64,000 nucleotides of DNA from Treponema sp. (GCA_017449265.1 JAFSJW010000031.1:62001-126000); one strand, 5' to 3'; shown: positions 42,980-52,088, counted from the first letter of the stretch. Numbers and translations are program-made. Notes: generated by a model from the sequence alone, not told the origin.

Positions 42980-43216
42980 TCAAAACAAATTCTCCAGCCG
43001 TCCCAAATCCTCCTCAAGCTCAGATAATTTTGCTTTCATGGAAGATATTCTTTTTGAAATATCAGTGACCTGCTTTTTCTCAAGCTCGTTAAAAACTTCG
43101 TCAAGCACTTCGCTCTCGTCCTTGCCAGAGCTTGTTCTTTCCCCGCACCAGGGACAGTAAATGAATTCGCGGTCTATGGTTCTTGAACATTTTGCGCACA
43201 CTCGGACAAAGTTCAT
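42980..43216 (-). CDS. Zinc-ribbon and coiled-coil small protein
   Basis: 78 residues. The first part holds two CxxC knuckles (CAKC at 8-11 and CPWC near 21-24) that should bind one zinc; the second half is a coiled coil (SSMKAKLSELEEDLGRLENLF). Four-base overlap with the M23 peptidase gene before it and a five-base gap to the propeller gene after it make a three-gene operon. Partner unknown. It may serve as a small adaptor. Confidence 0.8.
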   Translation of the reverse strand: MNFVRVCAKCSRTIDREFIYCPWCGERTSSGKDESEVLDEVFNELEKKQVTDISKRISSMKAKLSELEEDLGRLENLF

Positions 43217-44430
43217 ATTTTTTGCGTTCCTTTCAGAATCGGAAGCGGGTCAATGCGCTTTCCTTTCTTGTACATGGTGAAGTGCAAATGCGCACCCGTA
43301 GCCTGCCCCGTCGAACCAACAAGACCAATTTTCTCGCCTTGTGCCACACGCTGACCTGTCTTTGCCAGAGCCTTTGACATATGTCCGTAGAGCGTCTGGT
43401 AGCCGTTCAGATGGTCGATGATTATGTAATTTCCGTAAAGTCCCGAATACCCTGAGAACACGACTTTTCCGCTCATTGCGGCCTTAATCGGCGTTCCTGT
43501 CGGGGCAGCCATGTCTATTCCGTAGTGGCAGCTGACAGCCCCTGTAAACGGATCGTTTCTTTTTCCGAACGGGGAAGTAAGCCTCCAGCTTGATGAGAGC
43601 GGATAGATGAAAAGCTCTCCCATAGCCTTTCGCAAAGTGTCGCTGTCAAGCACTGCCCCCGGAATGAAAAGCTCTTGATTCAATGAAAGAGCATCGTTTT
43701 TCAAGTCATTGACATCAAGAAGCTCCTCTACGCTCACATGATATTTTACCGAAAGTGAGTTCAGGCTTTCGCCGTCAGCCACATAGTGAATTATTCCGTC
43801 CTTTGACGGAATTCTGAGCGTCTGCCCTTCCCGCACAAAACGAACATTGTCTATCTTATTGACCGCAATCAGTGTTGAAGTGTTCCTAAGCCCGTTCCCA
43901 TAAGTGATTGAGCCTATAGTGTCACCGCTTTTTACAGTATAGTTTCTGAATGTGACAGGCTCGCTCACAAAATCCTCGGCATGAAGGACTGTTCCGTCCT
44001 CAAGAACAACATTTCCGTCAAAATCAATGTCGTAGCCATCGTCAAGCGCAAAACGGTTCATCGCTTTGTCAAGGAAAGAAAACTCGCTGTCAAGGATTGG
44101 CGGCAGTTTGGCGTTAATAACCCACGGTGCCGCCATGTTCTCAAGGACAGGAGCATACCTGAGCACGGCAAGCGGTACGGAAACAAAAATCAGCAAGTAT
44201 ATGAAGGAAACTATTACGACCGGGACTGACTTATACTTGGGACGAGCTTTTTTCTCATCGTCAGAAACATGGATTTTCCGCTCCCAGCTCTCAGCCATGA
44301 AATTACGCAGAGCCTCTCTGTTCCTGTACGGATACTTAGCCACACCGACCTTCGCATGTCCGGAGCGGACGGTCCCGGCTCCGAACGAAGAGCTAGAAAT
44401 GTTATCCTGATAGCAGCTTATGACTTCCAT
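43213..44430 (-). CDS. M23-family peptidoglycan endopeptidase with LysM domains
   Basis: 405 residues. A cytoplasmic tail of about 60 residues is followed by one membrane helix (VPVVIVSFIYLLIFVSVPLAVL), then a periplasmic part. LysM-type blocks read TVKSGDTIGSITYGNGL and HYVADGESLNSLSVKYHVS. The LytM/M23 domain is at about 270-405 with CHYGIDMAAPTGTPI (HxxxD zinc ligands) and GAHLHFTMYKKGKRIDP (HxH). Catalytic residues look complete, so it should cut peptide cross-links. First gene of its operon, divergent from lepB with a 96-base gap. Confidence 0.93.
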   Translation of the reverse strand: MEVISCYQDNISSSSFGAGTVRSGHAKVGVAKYPYRNREALRNFMAESWERKIHVSDDEKKARPKYKSVPVVIVSFIYLLIFVSVPLAVLRYAPVLENMAAPWVINAKLPPILDSEFSFLDKAMNRFALDDGYDIDFDGNVVLEDGTVLHAEDFVSEPVTFRNYTVKSGDTIGSITYGNGLRNTSTLIAVNKIDNVRFVREGQTLRIPSKDGIIHYVADGESLNSLSVKYHVSVEELLDVNDLKNDALSLNQELFIPGAVLDSDTLRKAMGELFIYPLSSSWRLTSPFGKRNDPFTGAVSCHYGIDMAAPTGTPIKAAMSGKVVFSGYSGLYGNYIIIDHLNGYQTLYGHMSKALAKTGQRVAQGEKIGLVGSTGQATGAHLHFTMYKKGKRIDPLPILKGTQKI

Positions 44431-44526
44431 AAACGAACAAACACCTTCCTGAAAATCTGCGATTAAAAAAAATAACTTTATAAAATATCGGCAGAAATAT
44501 TTGATATTTTGAGTTAAAATAGTAGT

Positions 44527-45117
44527 ATGAGTATGTTCACTCTTGAAGACGAAAAAGAAAAAAATCCTGGCGCAGAAATTGGCTCAAATAGCAGGCGAAG
44601 CTCCTCATCGCGCTTTCTTGCACTGATTGTTGCCGCAGGGCTTTTAATCGGAACTTTCGTCAAGCTGTTTGCGTTTGAGTTTCTGCATGTCTCGGGGCGG
44701 AGCATGATGCCTGCTATTCAGAACGGGGAAACGATTTTCGTGAACAAGCTGAAATTCGGAATAGCGAAACCTTTCTCCGACAACCTGCTTTTGCAGTGGG
44801 GTAAGCCACAAAGGGGTGATGTCGTAATATACCTTTACGACAACAAAATCGTAGTCAAAAGATGCGTCTGCATCGGAGGGGACAAGATTCGCTGCGAGCG
44901 TGAGCCTGACGGAAGCGGAGGCGAAGATTATTTTCTTTTCGCCGGAGAAAAAAAGATAAATCTGACAAGCTCCCAATACGCGAACATGAAATTCATACGG
45001 CAAGTGCCCGACGGGTATGTTATGGCAATCGGGGACAACTACGATGAATCGCTGGACTCAAGGAGCTACGGCTTCATTCCAGTAAAAAATATTCTTGGAA
45101 AAGTTCTATGCAAATAA
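44527..45117 (+). CDS. lepB: Signal peptidase I
   Basis: 196 residues. One membrane helix near residues 28-50, the catalytic Ser in SGRSMMPAIQNGE, the catalytic Lys in KIVVKRCVCIGGD and the closing GDNYDESLDSRSYGFIP are all present. It cleaves signal peptides of exported proteins at the outer face of the inner membrane. TAAAAT at 44515-44520 lies six bases before the ATG at 44527, with no Shine-Dalgarno; an alternative ATG lies six bases further on. Ten-base overlap with the penicillin-binding protein gene. Confidence 0.95.
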   Translation: MSMFTLEDEKEKNPGAEIGSNSRRSSSSRFLALIVAAGLLIGTFVKLFAFEFLHVSGRSMMPAIQNGETIFVNKLKFGIAKPFSDNLLLQWGKPQRGDVVIYLYDNKIVVKRCVCIGGDKIRCEREPDGSGGEDYFLFAGEKKINLTSSQYANMKFIRQVPDGYVMAIGDNYDESLDSRSYGFIPVKNILGKVLCK

Positions 45118-47015
45118 AAAGATTTTTCGGAACAAACGGTTTTCTCGGCCTCGGAAGAGTATCAATAATTCTCTTCTTTATCTTTTCTTTCAGCGTTTAT
45201 GTAATCGGAAAATTCGCCTACCTTGCGATTTCCGAAACCACATTCAGCGCAACCCGAAAAGAAACAGTCCAAAGAGGGCTTATCCTTGACAGAAACGCAA
45301 AGCAGCTTGCGGTTCCGGCTAATTTCTGGAATTTCGGCGTGACCCCAAAATCAATTCAGGAGCGCGGGCTTGAGACATTCGCAAAAATCGTCTCTCCAAT
45401 TCTTGCGGAAAGCAAAGAATCAATAATCTCAAAGATATTATCAAACTCGAACTCAAAATTCGTATCGATAAAGAAAAAAATCGATCAGGGAACATACGAA
45501 GAACTGAGGAGAATCATAAACTTGTCTGATTTTTCGGCAGGAGTCCGCTTCGACAAGATTCCTGGCCGCATTTACCCCGAGAACGAGCTTGCAGCCCAGC
45601 TCATAGGATACATGGGCGATGACGGAAGGGGACTTTCGGGGATAGAGAACAGGCTGAACGAAGTGCTGTCGCCCTCAAAGCGCACAAGCGACACAGGCGG
45701 AACGGACATCCGCGGAAAGAATGTTTACCTTACGATTGATGCCAACATTCAGTTCAACCTTGAGAAAATCGCGCGGGAAGCATTTGTGCAGACAAAGGCA
45801 GAAGGTCTCATGCTTATTGCGGCAGAGGCAAAGACGGGGGAAATTCTATCATACATAAGCCTTCCGTCGCCAGACTTGAATTTCTATCCGGCCGCAAGCG
45901 ATGAGGAGCGGCGTGACAGGCCCGCGCAGGACATATACGAGCCTGGCTCTGTGTTCAAAGTTTTCTCCGTGGCATCGTTTCTTGACACTGGTGCGATTTC
46001 CGAGCAGGATATTTTCCTTTGCGACGGAAAATACACCGGAACTACGCCACCAATCGGCTGTCTTCACGAACACGGCTGGGTTGACGCTCGCGGGGCTTTG
46101 GCAGGTTCTTGCAACGATGCGCTCGCCCAGATGAGCGAAAAAATTGAGTCGGAGGATTTTCTGAAAAAGCTCCGTCAGCTCGGGTTCAACACAAAGACAG
46201 GGGTAGAGCTTCCCGGAGAGGCGGTGGGTCTTCTCAGAAACCCGAACGACAGGCTTTGGTCAGGACGCTCAAAGCCGTCCATCGCAATCGGGCAGGAGCT
46301 TGACATAACTGCGCTGCAAATGGTTCAGGCAGCGACTGCGATTGCGAACGGAGGTGTTCCGCTCCAGCTCACATTCATTAAGAAAATAACCGATTCGGAG
46401 GGAAAAGATGAGGTCGTTCACTACCCGGTGGAAAAAGAGCGCGTCCTGAAAGCATCAACGGCAAAATATATTCTTGACTCAATGCAAAAAGTGACCAAAG
46501 AGGGAACTGGCCACAGGGCAGACCTCGGCGATGTCACAATCGGAACAAAAACAGGAACTGCCCAAGTTGCGGACAGAGTTCACGGTGGCTACAGGAAGGA
46601 CGCGAACAACTCGAACTGCCTTGCTATTTTCCCGGTGGAAGACCCAGAAATCATCTTGTACATACTTCTTGAAACAGTTCCTACGATTAAAGATGAAGAT
46701 GCGTTCGCGGGAATCATCGTAACGCCAATAATCAAAGAATCCGCGAACATAATCATAGACCATCTCGGAATGACAAGAATGAACGCATCAAGCCTCATCC
46801 ACACTGGGGAAATATCAATTCCTCCGAGCAAAGAGATTTTAATAGAAGATGTTGTGCCGGACTTTACTGGTGCCTCAAAAAGACAGCTGCTTCCTCTTCT
46901 TGACCGAAGCGACATTCGGATTGAGGTCATAGGCGACGGTTATGTATCAAAGCAGACACCGACTCCAGGCACAAAAATCACGGAGAACATGAAAATTGAA
47001 CTCTATCTGGAATAA
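45108..47015 (+). CDS. ftsI: Class B penicillin-binding protein, FtsI/PBP2-like
   Basis: 635 residues. A short cytoplasmic part and one membrane helix (SIILFFIFSFSVYVIG), a pedestal domain (RGLILDRNAKQLAVP), and the transpeptidase domain with SVFK in EPGSVFKVFS, SCN in SCNDALAQM, and KTGTAQ. A PASTA-like C-terminal module ends the protein (VVPDFTGASKRQLLPLLDR). All active-site residues are there. Such enzymes cross-link septal or side-wall peptidoglycan; FtsI versus PBP2 is not settled. Overlaps lepB by 10 and the MAF gene by 20 bases. Confidence 0.92.
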   Translation: MQIKRFFGTNGFLGLGRVSIILFFIFSFSVYVIGKFAYLAISETTFSATRKETVQRGLILDRNAKQLAVPANFWNFGVTPKSIQERGLETFAKIVSPILAESKESIISKILSNSNSKFVSIKKKIDQGTYEELRRIINLSDFSAGVRFDKIPGRIYPENELAAQLIGYMGDDGRGLSGIENRLNEVLSPSKRTSDTGGTDIRGKNVYLTIDANIQFNLEKIAREAFVQTKAEGLMLIAAEAKTGEILSYISLPSPDLNFYPAASDEERRDRPAQDIYEPGSVFKVFSVASFLDTGAISEQDIFLCDGKYTGTTPPIGCLHEHGWVDARGALAGSCNDALAQMSEKIESEDFLKKLRQLGFNTKTGVELPGEAVGLLRNPNDRLWSGRSKPSIAIGQELDITALQMVQAATAIANGGVPLQLTFIKKITDSEGKDEVVHYPVEKERVLKASTAKYILDSMQKVTKEGTGHRADLGDVTIGTKTGTAQVADRVHGGYRKDANNSNCLAIFPVEDPEIILYILLETVPTIKDEDAFAGIIVTPIIKESANIIIDHLGMTRMNASSLIHTGEISIPPSKEILIEDVVPDFTGASKRQLLPLLDRSDIRIEVIGDGYVSKQTPTPGTKITENMKIELYLE

Positions 47016-48837
47016 AAACCTGACACTTTTTGAAAAAAGGTTTCCGTCGCTGTGCGAATTTTATGAACTAAACGACTCAGACAAAGAAGAACTTCCTGAG
47101 CGGCTAAAAGCGGGCTTTGAGGTTATGCCGTCAAAATCCGGGATGCTCACCGCAAAGGAGAACGGAAAGCTCCTTCATTCGGGGTACAATCCTGGGCGTG
47201 AGGCGGAGAGCGCGATAACGGAGGCAAAAAAAGCAGGGAACATAACTACCGCCTGTTTTTTCAGCATTGCGCTCGGGTATTCCGCGCTCTGCTATGCTCA
47301 GAAATATCCTGAGGACACGCTCATAATCATAGAGCCTGACGCAAGGTATTTTTTTACGGCGATGAGCTTTGTTGATTTCTCGCCGCTTTTCGCCGCAAAG
47401 AATATTTTTATCGCGCTCCAGACCGGAACGGACATAGTTGTATCACTCGTGGAAAAAGCAGGCGGTTTTTCCCATGCCGCAATAATCGAAAACCAGAACC
47501 AGAGCGCGCACGCAAAGGATTATTTTGAGGCTTTGCGCCAGTCAATCGCACGGGCAAAAAGCAAGGACAAAATAAATAATTTCACGCTGGAAAAATTCTC
47601 AAAGCTTTGGATGCGAAACTCATGCCGCAATATAGAAAAAATCTGGGAGCTTGACGGAGTATGCCGGTACGAGAACAAAGCAGGTGACCTTCCATTCGTA
47701 ATACTTGCGGCAGGTCCTTCGCTCGATGAGGCACTGCCCTACCTTGAAGGCCTTAAAAGACGCTCCGTTCTAGTCGCAGTAGACACTGCGCTCAGGGCAT
47801 GTCTCAGAGCTGGGGTAGAGCCGGATTTCATCGTGCTTTCTGACCCCCAGTTCTATGCGTTCCAGCACATTCACGGACTAAAATCAGAAAGCTCAATTTT
47901 AATAACGGAACTTTCCGCATACCCGAGCGTATTCCGCTTTGAGTGCAAGGAAAAAATCCTTATGTCATCGATTTTTCCTCTTGGACAATATTTTGAGAAA
48001 TCGCTCGGAAACAAAGGCGCGCTAAGTTCGGGCGGCTCTGTCTCAACAACGGCATGGGACTTTGCCCGCCTTTCCGGAGCAAAGCGGATTTATTTCGCAG
48101 GCCTTGACCTTGGTTTTCCGAGCTATCAGACGCACATAAAAGGCTCTACTTTTGAAGAGCGGATGCACGCAACATCGAACAGACTGTCCCCGGCGCAAAA
48201 GGCGGGCGTGGAATCCTTGTTCGGAGCTAACATGGAGTTTTCCGAGGACTACGAGCACAACCCGATTCTCACGGACAACAGGATGAAAATGTTCTCATGG
48301 TGGTTTGAGAACAAAGCCCTTGAGCACAAGGACATAACTTCTTTCTCGTTCTCACCGCGCTCGCTCCGTATTCCAGGATTCAGGACGGAAACAATCCGGA
48401 ATTTTATGAAAGAAAAAGAGCGGGTAAAAGAACGCGAAGAATTTTTGTCTTCAAAAAATACGCATCTTCCCGAAACAAAACAAAAACAAAGTGAAATCTT
48501 TAAGGAATGTTACGAAAAGCTCCTTTCAGGACTTGATTACCTCTACTCTCTCGCAAAAAAAGGAACGGCAGCCTGTGAGGAAGGTATTATGAACAGGCTC
48601 ATGCAGAAGCAGTGCCTCTCAAAACTTGAGAAAATCGACGGGCAAATACTCGGCTCTGACTTCAAGGACATAGCCTCCCTTGTTTTCCCAACGGAAAATC
48701 AGCTTGAAAAAATATTCTCTTGCGCAGAATTCTCGGAGGACAAAACAATTTCCACTTTCCAGCACTCTAAGATTATCTACAGGGAGCTTCAGGAAGGCAT
48801 AAGAAGCTACAGGAAAAATCTTCCTGAAAAAATTTAA
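46996..48837 (+). CDS. Motility-associated MAF/DUF115-family protein
   Basis: 613 residues from a TTG at 46996 inside the end of the PBP gene, with GGAGA eight bases upstream. The central DUF115 (MptE-like) domain reads ILAAGPSLDEALPYL, VAVDTALRACLRAGVEPDF, IVLSDPQFYAFQHI, and YFAGLDLGFPS. In flagellated bacteria such proteins take part in flagellin glycosylation or in motility; the precise substrate here is unknown. Cytoplasmic. Complete. It is followed by a structured non-coding stretch and a strong terminator. Confidence 0.88.
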   Translation: MNSIWNKNLTLFEKRFPSLCEFYELNDSDKEELPERLKAGFEVMPSKSGMLTAKENGKLLHSGYNPGREAESAITEAKKAGNITTACFFSIALGYSALCYAQKYPEDTLIIIEPDARYFFTAMSFVDFSPLFAAKNIFIALQTGTDIVVSLVEKAGGFSHAAIIENQNQSAHAKDYFEALRQSIARAKSKDKINNFTLEKFSKLWMRNSCRNIEKIWELDGVCRYENKAGDLPFVILAAGPSLDEALPYLEGLKRRSVLVAVDTALRACLRAGVEPDFIVLSDPQFYAFQHIHGLKSESSILITELSAYPSVFRFECKEKILMSSIFPLGQYFEKSLGNKGALSSGGSVSTTAWDFARLSGAKRIYFAGLDLGFPSYQTHIKGSTFEERMHATSNRLSPAQKAGVESLFGANMEFSEDYEHNPILTDNRMKMFSWWFENKALEHKDITSFSFSPRSLRIPGFRTETIRNFMKEKERVKEREEFLSSKNTHLPETKQKQSEIFKECYEKLLSGLDYLYSLAKKGTAACEEGIMNRLMQKQCLSKLEKIDGQILGSDFKDIASLVFPTENQLEKIFSCAEFSEDKTISTFQHSKIIYRELQEGIRSYRKNLPEKI

Positions 48838-48884
48838 ATCATTTCCTAAAGTTTGCCCGCAGCTCTCCGATATTCAAAATATAC

Positions 48885-49018
48885 CGTGAAGCACAGGGCG
48901 TTATTTTTTAGCCTCCAGCAGAAAATAAACATCCAGGCGCCCTGTGACTTACAATGCGGGAGGCTCGTCCGTAGCTGTGAAATGCGGACGAAAGCGACGC
49001 AGAGCGGTTCTCCATGAT
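48885..49018. other. Highly structured non-coding stretch, candidate RNA
   Basis: CACAGGGCG pairs with CGCCCTGTG across about 55 bases; GCCTCC inside that loop can pair with GGGAGGC beyond it (a pseudoknot-type arrangement). GTCCG...CGGAC forms another stem before a strong terminator. I cannot match it to a known RNA family. The minus-strand frame across it is probably spurious. This stretch and the terminator fill the gap 48838-49166. Confidence 0.35.
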
Positions 49019-49075
49019 AAAAAAACCGAAAGTCCTGGCAATGTGTAAGATTGCAAAGGCTTTCGGTTTTTTTTT
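49019..49075. terminator. Strong intrinsic terminator
   Basis: AAAAAAACCGAAAG pairs with CTTTCGGTTTTTTT, nine T on the plus strand. Ends the MAF-gene transcript or the candidate RNA. Confidence 0.85.
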
Positions 49076-49166
49076 CTTTTCTTAGAGCTTTCTCCAAAAC
49101 ATGATTTTCCTTTTTTTCAAGATTTAACAAAAACCAGCCGATAAGTATATTGGAGATTTACTTGAT

Positions 49167-50426
49167 ATGAATTCTTTTGAAACAAAAAACCTGAATAGTG
49201 GTCAGTTTTTTTCCGATCAGCTTGTGCTTGACCCGCTGTTCGTCCTTCTCGATTCATCGATTTCTGTATCTGAGAGTCTAAAAAAGGCCCTTATAGATTG
49301 GAATTTCAAGGTTGTATATTCGAACGGAAACATAACAGGTTCAGCACCAAAAGTCGAAGTAGACCTCTCAAAATTCGAGTCCGTTGACGACTTCATGGAC
49401 GAATCTCAAAAGAAAGAAAAAGTCGTGGTGGCTGATCTGAACAAATACCTTCGCCAGACAATAACAGATGCGACGAAGTGCATAAAGTCAACCCCGAACG
49501 CTTCGCCAATGGAGGAAGTCGAAAAAGTCTACGAAGAGGCGATGAAATACATTGACTCTACATACACGCGCTTTGCGACGCACAAGACGCTGAATCTGAA
49601 AGACTTGTCAGATGCGGTAAGGGATTTGTGCAACTTCCTGAAGGATTACAAAAAGTATGTTCTTCGCATAACCCCAAAGATAAAAGAAAACGACAAGAAT
49701 TTCATAGTCAGCCACAGCCTGCGCTCAACAATTTTCGCGCTTACTATAGGTCTCCAGATAAATATGCCGGTGTCGAACCTGATAGAGCTTGGCGTTGCAA
49801 GCCTTGTACACGAAATCGGGCAGATACGCCTTCCGCCGCAGCTTTACCTTACGGACAGAATGCTCTCCCCTCAGGAAATGGCAAAACTTATGACGCACAC
49901 CGTCCTGAGCTACAACATTCTGAAAGACAACAACTTTCCGCTATCAATCCAGCTGGGAGTTCTTGAGCACCACGAGCGCGAGAACGGCAGGGGCTATCCG
50001 CGCCATCTCGACGGCACCAAGACCTCCCTCTACGGAAAGATTCTTGCCGTGGCATGTTCTTTTGAGGCAATATCCGCGCCACGCCGCTACAAAGCCGCAA
50101 AGTCCACTTATGAGGCGATGATTGAAATGCTTTCCAACAAGGACAAGCAATACAATGATATAGTTATCAAAGCACTCGTACAGGCTCTGTCTCTCTTCCC
50201 TATCGGAGCTTATGTCTACCTGAGCAACGGAAAGATTGCCCAAGTTACGGAAGCCAATAACTCCGATCCGCGCACTCCTATTGTGCAGATTCTTGGTGAG
50301 AAAAATGAGGCCGGAAATCCGCGCACAGTCCAGACTGATATGCATAATTTCAGGATTGTCAGGGTTCTCTCAAAAGACGAGCTTGAAGCCGTCCTAAAAT
50401 CACTGGCTGGGAAAACCGTGCAATGA
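49167..50426 (+). CDS. Degenerate HD-GYP domain protein
   Basis: 419 residues. The first 150 form an unrecognised domain. The second part is an HD-GYP domain: LVHEIGQIRLPPQL (HD changed to HE, K to Q), THTVLSYNIL, LEHHERENGRGYP (HH and GYP intact), ILAVACSFEAISAPRRYK (Asp of AVAD replaced by Cys). HD-GYP proteins split cyclic di-GMP with a metal cluster. Two metal ligands are altered here, so activity is uncertain and it may sense c-di-GMP. No signal peptide. Monocistronic. Confidence 0.85.
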   Translation: MNSFETKNLNSGQFFSDQLVLDPLFVLLDSSISVSESLKKALIDWNFKVVYSNGNITGSAPKVEVDLSKFESVDDFMDESQKKEKVVVADLNKYLRQTITDATKCIKSTPNASPMEEVEKVYEEAMKYIDSTYTRFATHKTLNLKDLSDAVRDLCNFLKDYKKYVLRITPKIKENDKNFIVSHSLRSTIFALTIGLQINMPVSNLIELGVASLVHEIGQIRLPPQLYLTDRMLSPQEMAKLMTHTVLSYNILKDNNFPLSIQLGVLEHHERENGRGYPRHLDGTKTSLYGKILAVACSFEAISAPRRYKAAKSTYEAMIEMLSNKDKQYNDIVIKALVQALSLFPIGAYVYLSNGKIAQVTEANNSDPRTPIVQILGEKNEAGNPRTVQTDMHNFRIVRVLSKDELEAVLKSLAGKTVQ

Positions 50427-50430
50427 TGCA

Positions 50431-50503
50431 GGCTGTCCAATAAGTTCTGTCATGCTGAACTAGTTTCGGAATGACAATAATCAATAAACTTTTTGGACAG
50501 TCC
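50431..50503. repeat. GGCTGTCC-type element after the HD-GYP gene
   Basis: About 73 bp with ends GGCTGTCCAATAAGTT and AACTTTTTGGACAGTCC; the interior holds GTCATGCTGAA and TTTCGGAATGACA. Sits between convergent genes. Confidence 0.65.
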
Positions 50504-50526
50504 CTAAAAAATTTGCATAAAATCGA

Positions 50527-51291
50527 TTAATTGTAGAAGCGTCTCTTTTTGCGACATTCCTCAAGGAATTTGTCGTCCACGACAGGCGGATTCTGTGTAA
50601 AATACAAGATTTGCTGAAGTTCCTCAAGGCTGCGCGCGCCCCACACAGGAACAATATTCTCAAACTGTCTGAGATAACCGAGCGCAAGAGGAACATTGTC
50701 AATAAGCCCTCCGCACATCGGGCTCATGGCTATAAAGCCGACATCCGCCTCCTCGTATTCGGAAGGCAGTCCCTCCGTTTCATCCGTAGAAAGGATATTG
50801 AACGGAAACTGAACTGTTTCCCAGCCCACATCTGATTTTAATATCGAAAGCGCAATATCCAAAGATTCAGTTGTAACGCCAAAATGCCGTATTACGCCAG
50901 ATTTTTTCAAGCTCAGAAGTTTTTCTACTACGCCGTCATCGCCTCCGGTCACAGGAAGGAAACTTGATTTTTCAATCTGATACAAATCGATATAATCAAC
51001 ATTGAGGTTTGTAAGACTTTTATCAATATCCTCGCTGATAATCTCGCTAGTATATGCGGAGGATTTTGTTCCGATTATGACATTTTCCCTGAACGACGCG
51101 ATTCCTTCTCCAAGAATACGCTCGCTCTCAGGAGTCGCAGCCGATGTATCGAAAAAATTCACACCGGCATCATAAGCAGCCCGTATCATATCCAAGGCTG
51201 TTTTCCTGTCGTTTATTTTTTCAAGCCCCATTGCACCAAACGCGGTACGGCTCACGAGAAGATTAGATTTTCCAAGCGCGACATATTCCAT
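50527..51291 (-). CDS. Aldo/keto reductase-family protein with altered active site
   Basis: 254 residues, short for the family (usually about 280-330). The barrel start (VSRTAFGAMGLEKIN), the Asp strand (GVNFFDTSAATPESERILGEG) and the Lys strand (VIIGTKSS) can be seen. The catalytic Tyr after the Asp (usually YGxSE) reads TPESE, and the His of the LYQxH block is Glu (DLYQIEKSS). So two of four catalytic residues are absent, and a classical reductase reaction is doubtful. Similar spirochaetal proteins may be non-enzymatic. Stands alone behind a weak TGTTCGG-like repeat (51305-51352). Confidence 0.8.
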   Translation of the reverse strand: MEYVALGKSNLLVSRTAFGAMGLEKINDRKTALDMIRAAYDAGVNFFDTSAATPESERILGEGIASFRENVIIGTKSSAYTSEIISEDIDKSLTNLNVDYIDLYQIEKSSFLPVTGGDDGVVEKLLSLKKSGVIRHFGVTTESLDIALSILKSDVGWETVQFPFNILSTDETEGLPSEYEEADVGFIAMSPMCGGLIDNVPLALGYLRQFENIVPVWGARSLEELQQILYFTQNPPVVDDKFLEECRKKRRFYN

Positions 51292-51354
51292 ACTAAAAAC
51301 AATAACCTGCTCGGACAGATTTTTGTGAAACTCTGTTTCCTTACAGCTCTAATT

Positions 51355-51969
51355 TTAATATTTATCGCTCATTTCTTCAAATTCTTTTATCACTCCTGAC
51401 ACTCTGGAAATTTCCCTGTTCAGAATTTTCTCATAATCAAGCTCTCCGTTTCCGATTCGTTCCCGCTCATCCTCCCAGTACTGGAGGTCAGTCAAAAAAA
51501 GAAACCTGAACGAAGATGTGTTCGCCTTCTCTGCCCAAAGGCTCGCCTCCTGCCAGTAATAAAGCCCCGCCTGATAGCAACTCAGGGCTTTCTTAAGATT
51601 CTCTATATAAACATCTTTCCACGGAGCGTCGTAAAAATGCGCAACCTGCTTGTCATAAGTGCGTCCCAGCCTCATGTGCTGTTCAATCAGTTTCAGATTC
51701 AAGTGCATCTGGAAAAGATACCTGTACTTCTCCCAGTCTTTTTCCGTTTCGATTTTTGCCGCCGCATAAAGCGGATTGGCAAAATCAGCCTGAACAGCTT
51801 TCTCAAGCCAGTAGATGTTCTCCATGCAATCATCAGGGTACTGCTGGTAATGAACATGAAAAAGCTTGTAAAAATCTTCCTTATATTTGACCATATAGGC
51901 ATTTGTTTTCAGCGGAAATAACACAAAGAGAAAAGAAAGTGCTAGAATTGAAACGATAGATTTTTTCAT
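51355..51969 (-). CDS. Exported hypothetical protein, helical
   Basis: 204 residues. Signal peptide MKKSIVSILALSFLFVLFPL with likely cleavage after TNA. The mature part is helical, rich in Tyr and Trp (FHVHYQQYPDDCMENIYWLE, QAGLYYWQEASLWAEKA) and recalls tetratricopeptide-like helix pairs, although no clear repeat can be fixed. It may be a periplasmic adaptor. No neighbour suggests a role. Monocistronic, divergent from the ASKHA gene at 52089. Confidence 0.7.
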   Translation of the reverse strand: MKKSIVSILALSFLFVLFPLKTNAYMVKYKEDFYKLFHVHYQQYPDDCMENIYWLEKAVQADFANPLYAAAKIETEKDWEKYRYLFQMHLNLKLIEQHMRLGRTYDKQVAHFYDAPWKDVYIENLKKALSCYQAGLYYWQEASLWAEKANTSSFRFLFLTDLQYWEDERERIGNGELDYEKILNREISRVSGVIKEFEEMSDKY

Positions 51970-52088
51970 TTATCTTGATTTTCGGCAAATTCCCAAAGAA
52001 AAACAAGCGGGAGCTGAAAATTGAATTCAGTTTTTCTGCGAAAGGATTGGCATGAACTGAATTTCTAGACACAGGAGGACATCTGAAT

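Noticed and set aside
48885..49018. c-di-GMP riboswitch (GEMM), because of CACAGGGC and GACGCAGAGC-like pieces
   Set aside because: Pieces are in the wrong order and spacing, the tetraloop receptor is missing, and no downstream gene would fit.
48846..49130. 94-residue minus-strand ORF
   Set aside because: Crosses a strong terminator and dense secondary structure, lacks a ribosome site and has odd composition.
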